A stretch of 64,000 nucleotides of DNA from Colius striatus (lineage: Eukaryota; Chordata; Aves; Coliiformes; Coliidae). The stretch spans positions 32,715,031 to 32,779,030 of the forward strand of contig NC_084790.1 in assembly GCF_028858725.1 (NCBI RefSeq), read 5' to 3'. A model generated the notes under the pieces. The model saw nothing but the letters and a program-made list of their open reading frames with translations. It had not been told where the DNA came from and did not search any database. Of this stretch, positions 61,198-64,000 are shown piece after piece (position 1 is the stretch's first letter; every line of letters starts with the position of its first letter). A program made the translations under genes and the position numbers.

Positions 61198-63492
61198 TCT
61201 TCAGTAAACCAGCCTGGTTTGCAGCTGCTGGTCATAAATTTCACTACACTGCTTATTTAGCTAAGGGGAAACGAGCATCTGCAAGGAAAGTACTGTACTC
61301 TGTACTCTATTATCCAACAAGTAATGGCTATAAGACAAATTGTGGTTTCATTTACAGATTGCCTGCTCAGTGTGTGGCAGACATTCATAATTCCTCAGCA
61401 GGGGTCTGTGACACCACATTACAAAATAATTTCAAGGATTTACACACCGTACAGCCACATTTTTACATAAACATATACTTACTGGTATATCCATGAACTC
61501 CATCTACAAGACTTTTGCAAAGACTGACACATTGTGATGTTTCCAAGTATTATAAAAAAAAAAAAAAAAAAAAAAAAAGTAGCTTTCTACAATACAGCCA
61601 TCTGGGAGGCCTGTGGGGGGGAAAAAAAAAAAAAAAAAAAAAAAAAGAGTTCCCTCTAAGCTTAAGTTCTCTCCAGAGACCACTGACTGGCTTCAAAATA
61701 TCCATGTCTGGCATTAACTAAAGCTCTCTTGAAAAGAGCAGACTTCAAGAATGAACATGTGAGAATAAAATTTTCTCCAGAAATCTTACAGCAGGAAAAA
61801 GAAAACTGAATTCACAGGGGGAATTACTACATTTCTGAAAATATTACTTACGTGAGAGGCTCATCACACAATGCTACTATACATATATCCAACATATACA
61901 TACAGGACCCACGTAAATTAGTGTATGGTGCATACCCAATAACAACGTGCACCACTGCAAGCAATACTAGGTTTATACATGACCTTTCAGCCATGAGAAT
62001 TTTTAATTCAGAGCACTGACAAAGTTCAGCGTCACAAACTAAAGAGAAGCCTTAGTTGGAGTTGTACAGTAGTCACATTAGCAGACTTATCATAGATCCT
62101 CCAGTCTAACTCACCTGAAACAGCATCATCAGACAGCATAGACAGAACAAGTTGCCAATAGTCTAGACTAACATAAAATTTTACTTTCAGCCTTAACTCA
62201 GTTCTGACTATTTTCATGTCAAGGTTTCACAGAACACCTTTATGCAGTTACCCAACCACACAGGGAATTAACTATGTTTTGAGAAGGCTACTGCTTACCA
62301 GTCAAAAGTCCCTAACATAGCCAAAAGTCTCCTTATGGAGACTTATGGACCTTTCATTCCATGAGTAAGCTCCATCTCTATCCACCAAGCAAACTAGCTT
62401 AAGTTTGCTTAACAAAGGCAAGTGTTATTTAAGTCTTATACAGATAGGATTTCTAACATACCAGTCCATTCTCAGACGAGTAGTTCTAGGAATTAAATCA
62501 GCTGGAGGTCAATTTATTGTAACATGTATTAAAGCTTCCACTTCTTGCAGCAGATTAAGGTACTAACTAAAACCAACCTTCAGGCCACCAAATCATTCTT
62601 CTAGCTCCTCACAGCAAAGTACCTGGAGTCTGCAGTCTCCTCCTTCTGAATGCATATACAGAATTAGCACCTAAGCAAGGGCCACAACTTAGGGTTGTTA
62701 TTTCTCCAGTCCACCTTGGAGAATAACTTAACCCTTGAGGTTTGAAGTAGCTGCAATACTTACACACAACTAGACCACTAATAAATTTTTAAATTAACTT
62801 CTACACTAGCTCTATAAAGCTACATAAGTCTCACTTCAATGCATTCCTTTTTCTTCTTTTGAAATTCATGCCATGAATTTAGGAAATGTCAGAATTACAA
62901 AAAACATTCTGTAATTCGTGTTATCTAAGATAGTCACCTCAGCTATTGTGAATCACTTCACTCCCTCCCTCCGAAAAAAGGATGGTCATCTCTTTACAGG
63001 ACAGAATACAACCCCATTATTAATTATTTTAACTAGTGAACCCAGCAAATCACCAGTCTCATTACAGGACATGAGACATACTGTCTCTAAGAATAAGACA
63101 AATTGTAGAAAAACACATAAATTAACCCAATTTTTAAAAATCTGTTAAACCATGTATTTAGAGGGACCACTGAGAATTATATGTGCATGTTTATGTGTAT
63201 AATACATAGTTACTCAGACACCTACATAAATATTTAATATATAAAAAAAATAAAGTGCTTTCTATCAGGTCCCAATGCAGGGACATGATAAAACATTTCA
63301 TCAATTGTAAATCAAATACATATGAAGAATACTACATCAAACATAGATGAAAACTGTTAACACAATATGTACAATCTGGTGGGAGTCCTAAGACAGAACA
63401 ACCCTTCATATACATGGTATATACATATATTCATCTTTACTCAATATATTATGACAATATATATTTTAAAACTTTCTTGTAGCCAAAAATCC
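61198..63492 (-). other. RGMB: Probable RGMB 3' UTR and flank
   Basis: Lies directly 3' of the RGMB stop. A minus-strand AATAAA is seen at 62513-62518, about 975 bases past the stop, as one candidate polyA signal. No gene otherwise. UTR length is a guess. Confidence 0.4.
61554..61646 (+). repeat. Paired 25-base poly(A) tracts
   Basis: A runs at 61554-61578 and 61622-61646, both 25 bases as written, separated by 43 bases that end in seven G. Each could be a retroposed tail or simple slippage. Assembly length of such runs is unreliable. Confidence 0.85.
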
Positions 63493-64000
63493 CTACAAAA
63501 ACACAACAAGGATCAAGCACATGAGCTCAAGATTGACAAAGAACTTGCTACCTGTGCCCCCACTGCCACTTCCACTGCTGGGAAAGATATGCCAGTGCTC
63601 TCTTCTGGGGTGCAGTGCCTCCACATCCTGTAAGGCACTATGAGCAGCAGCTGTGAAGTTAGCATCACCAGTGGTGAGTAGGTCAAATACACATGAGTGA
63701 AAATAGATGTCCTTCACCAGCATCTTCTCGTGGCATTTGGTGGTGGCAGCTTCCAGTGTGTACACTGACCAGGGATGAGCAGTACCACCCTGAGAGAGCA
63801 ACTGCCCCATCACAGGCAATGGTAAGTGGCCACTATTATCAATACGTTCACTTGAAGGGCAACCATTCACACACAGCTGCAGATCTTGGCTCTCCTCGAA
63901 GGCCATCACCAACTCCTGAGGCATCTGAATGGCTAATGTTAAGTAGTGTCCAAGCTGGCGTATATACACCGTGGTCCCAATATACCTGGCATGCATTTCA
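63493..64000 (-). CDS. RGMB: RGMB C-terminal exon (5' part outside window)
   Basis: RGMB (repulsive guidance molecule B, DRAGON) is a GPI-anchored membrane BMP co-receptor that also binds neogenin. This frame is open to the window edge and ends with TAG at 63493-63495. Seen in order: EMHARYIGTTVYIRQLG, ESQDLQLCVNGCP, CHEKMLVKDIYFHSCVFDLL, a glycosylation site NFT, DVEALHPRREHWHIFPSSG, a Gly/Ser-rich stretch (GSGSGGTGS) and a hydrophobic end (MCLILVVFL) fitting a GPI-attachment signal. This is the von Willebrand type D-like end and tail of the family. The FGDPH self-cleavage site and the N-terminal signal lie upstream, beyond the window. No break seen. It is convergent with CHD1, with about 36 kb between them. 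Confidence 0.95.
   Translation of the reverse strand, partial: EMHARYIGTTVYIRQLGHYLTLAIQMPQELVMAFEESQDLQLCVNGCPSSERIDNSGHLPLPVMGQLLSQGGTAHPWSVYTLEAATTKCHEKMLVKDIYFHSCVFDLLTTGDANFTAAAHSALQDVEALHPRREHWHIFPSSGSGSGGTGSKFFVNLELMCLILVVFL

Noticed and set aside
27156..63492. A novel multi-gene system in the intergenic region
   Set aside because: All strong coding signals here are retroviral or CR1; the remainder is stop-rich and AT-rich with no coherent gene set.

Overview
This window is vertebrate nuclear DNA, almost certainly from a bird. The evidence is an AT-rich sequence with GT-AG introns, many CR1 LINE fragments with the avian 3' tail, bird-type ERV LTRs, and the gene pair CHD1-RGMB in tail-to-tail order. 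The species cannot be named from sequence alone. The CHD1 copy looks like the Z-linked one. The intron spanned by the classic 2550F/2718R sexing primers is long and carries a CR1 tail, and RGMB lies next door. A W-linked copy is not fully excluded.

Positions 308-27155 (+ strand) hold the last 23 exons of CHD1, a chromodomain SNF2-family remodeller. They run from the end of the first ATPase lobe through helicase lobe 2, the SANT-SLIDE DNA-binding region, a lysine/glutamate-rich linker, the C-terminal helical (CHCT) domain and a His/Ser/Asp/Arg-rich tail to the TAA stop at 26367-26369. All exon phases join without a break, about 1146 codons. The chromodomains and lobe 1 lie upstream of the window. 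The introns carry an antisense ERV LTR, a sense ERVL-type solo LTR and six CR1 fragments, the largest keeping a decayed reverse transcriptase.

Positions 27156-63492 are intergenic. The main feature is a 12.0 kb provirus on the minus strand (30988-43009) with two LTRs that differ by about 2%. A second, different gamma-type provirus with a tRNA-His primer site is nested inside its pol gene (32439-37990), flanked by a 5-base duplication. The inner element has lost its 3' LTR and most of env. The outer has lost most of integrase and env. Both are defective fossils with frameshifts. Beyond them lie further solo LTRs (one with a perfect 5-base target duplication at 46554-46558 and 47889-47893) and four CR1 fragments.

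Positions 63493-64000 (- strand) are the C-terminal exon of RGMB, a GPI-anchored BMP co-receptor, cut by the window end. CHD1 and RGMB are convergent, as I recall for mammals. I found no rRNA, tRNA gene, CRISPR array or bacterial-type feature, and no clear new biological system. The items most worth a second look are the nested provirus, the repeat-rich leader and extra pre-gag frame of the outer provirus, and the K/E-rich CHD1 exon.
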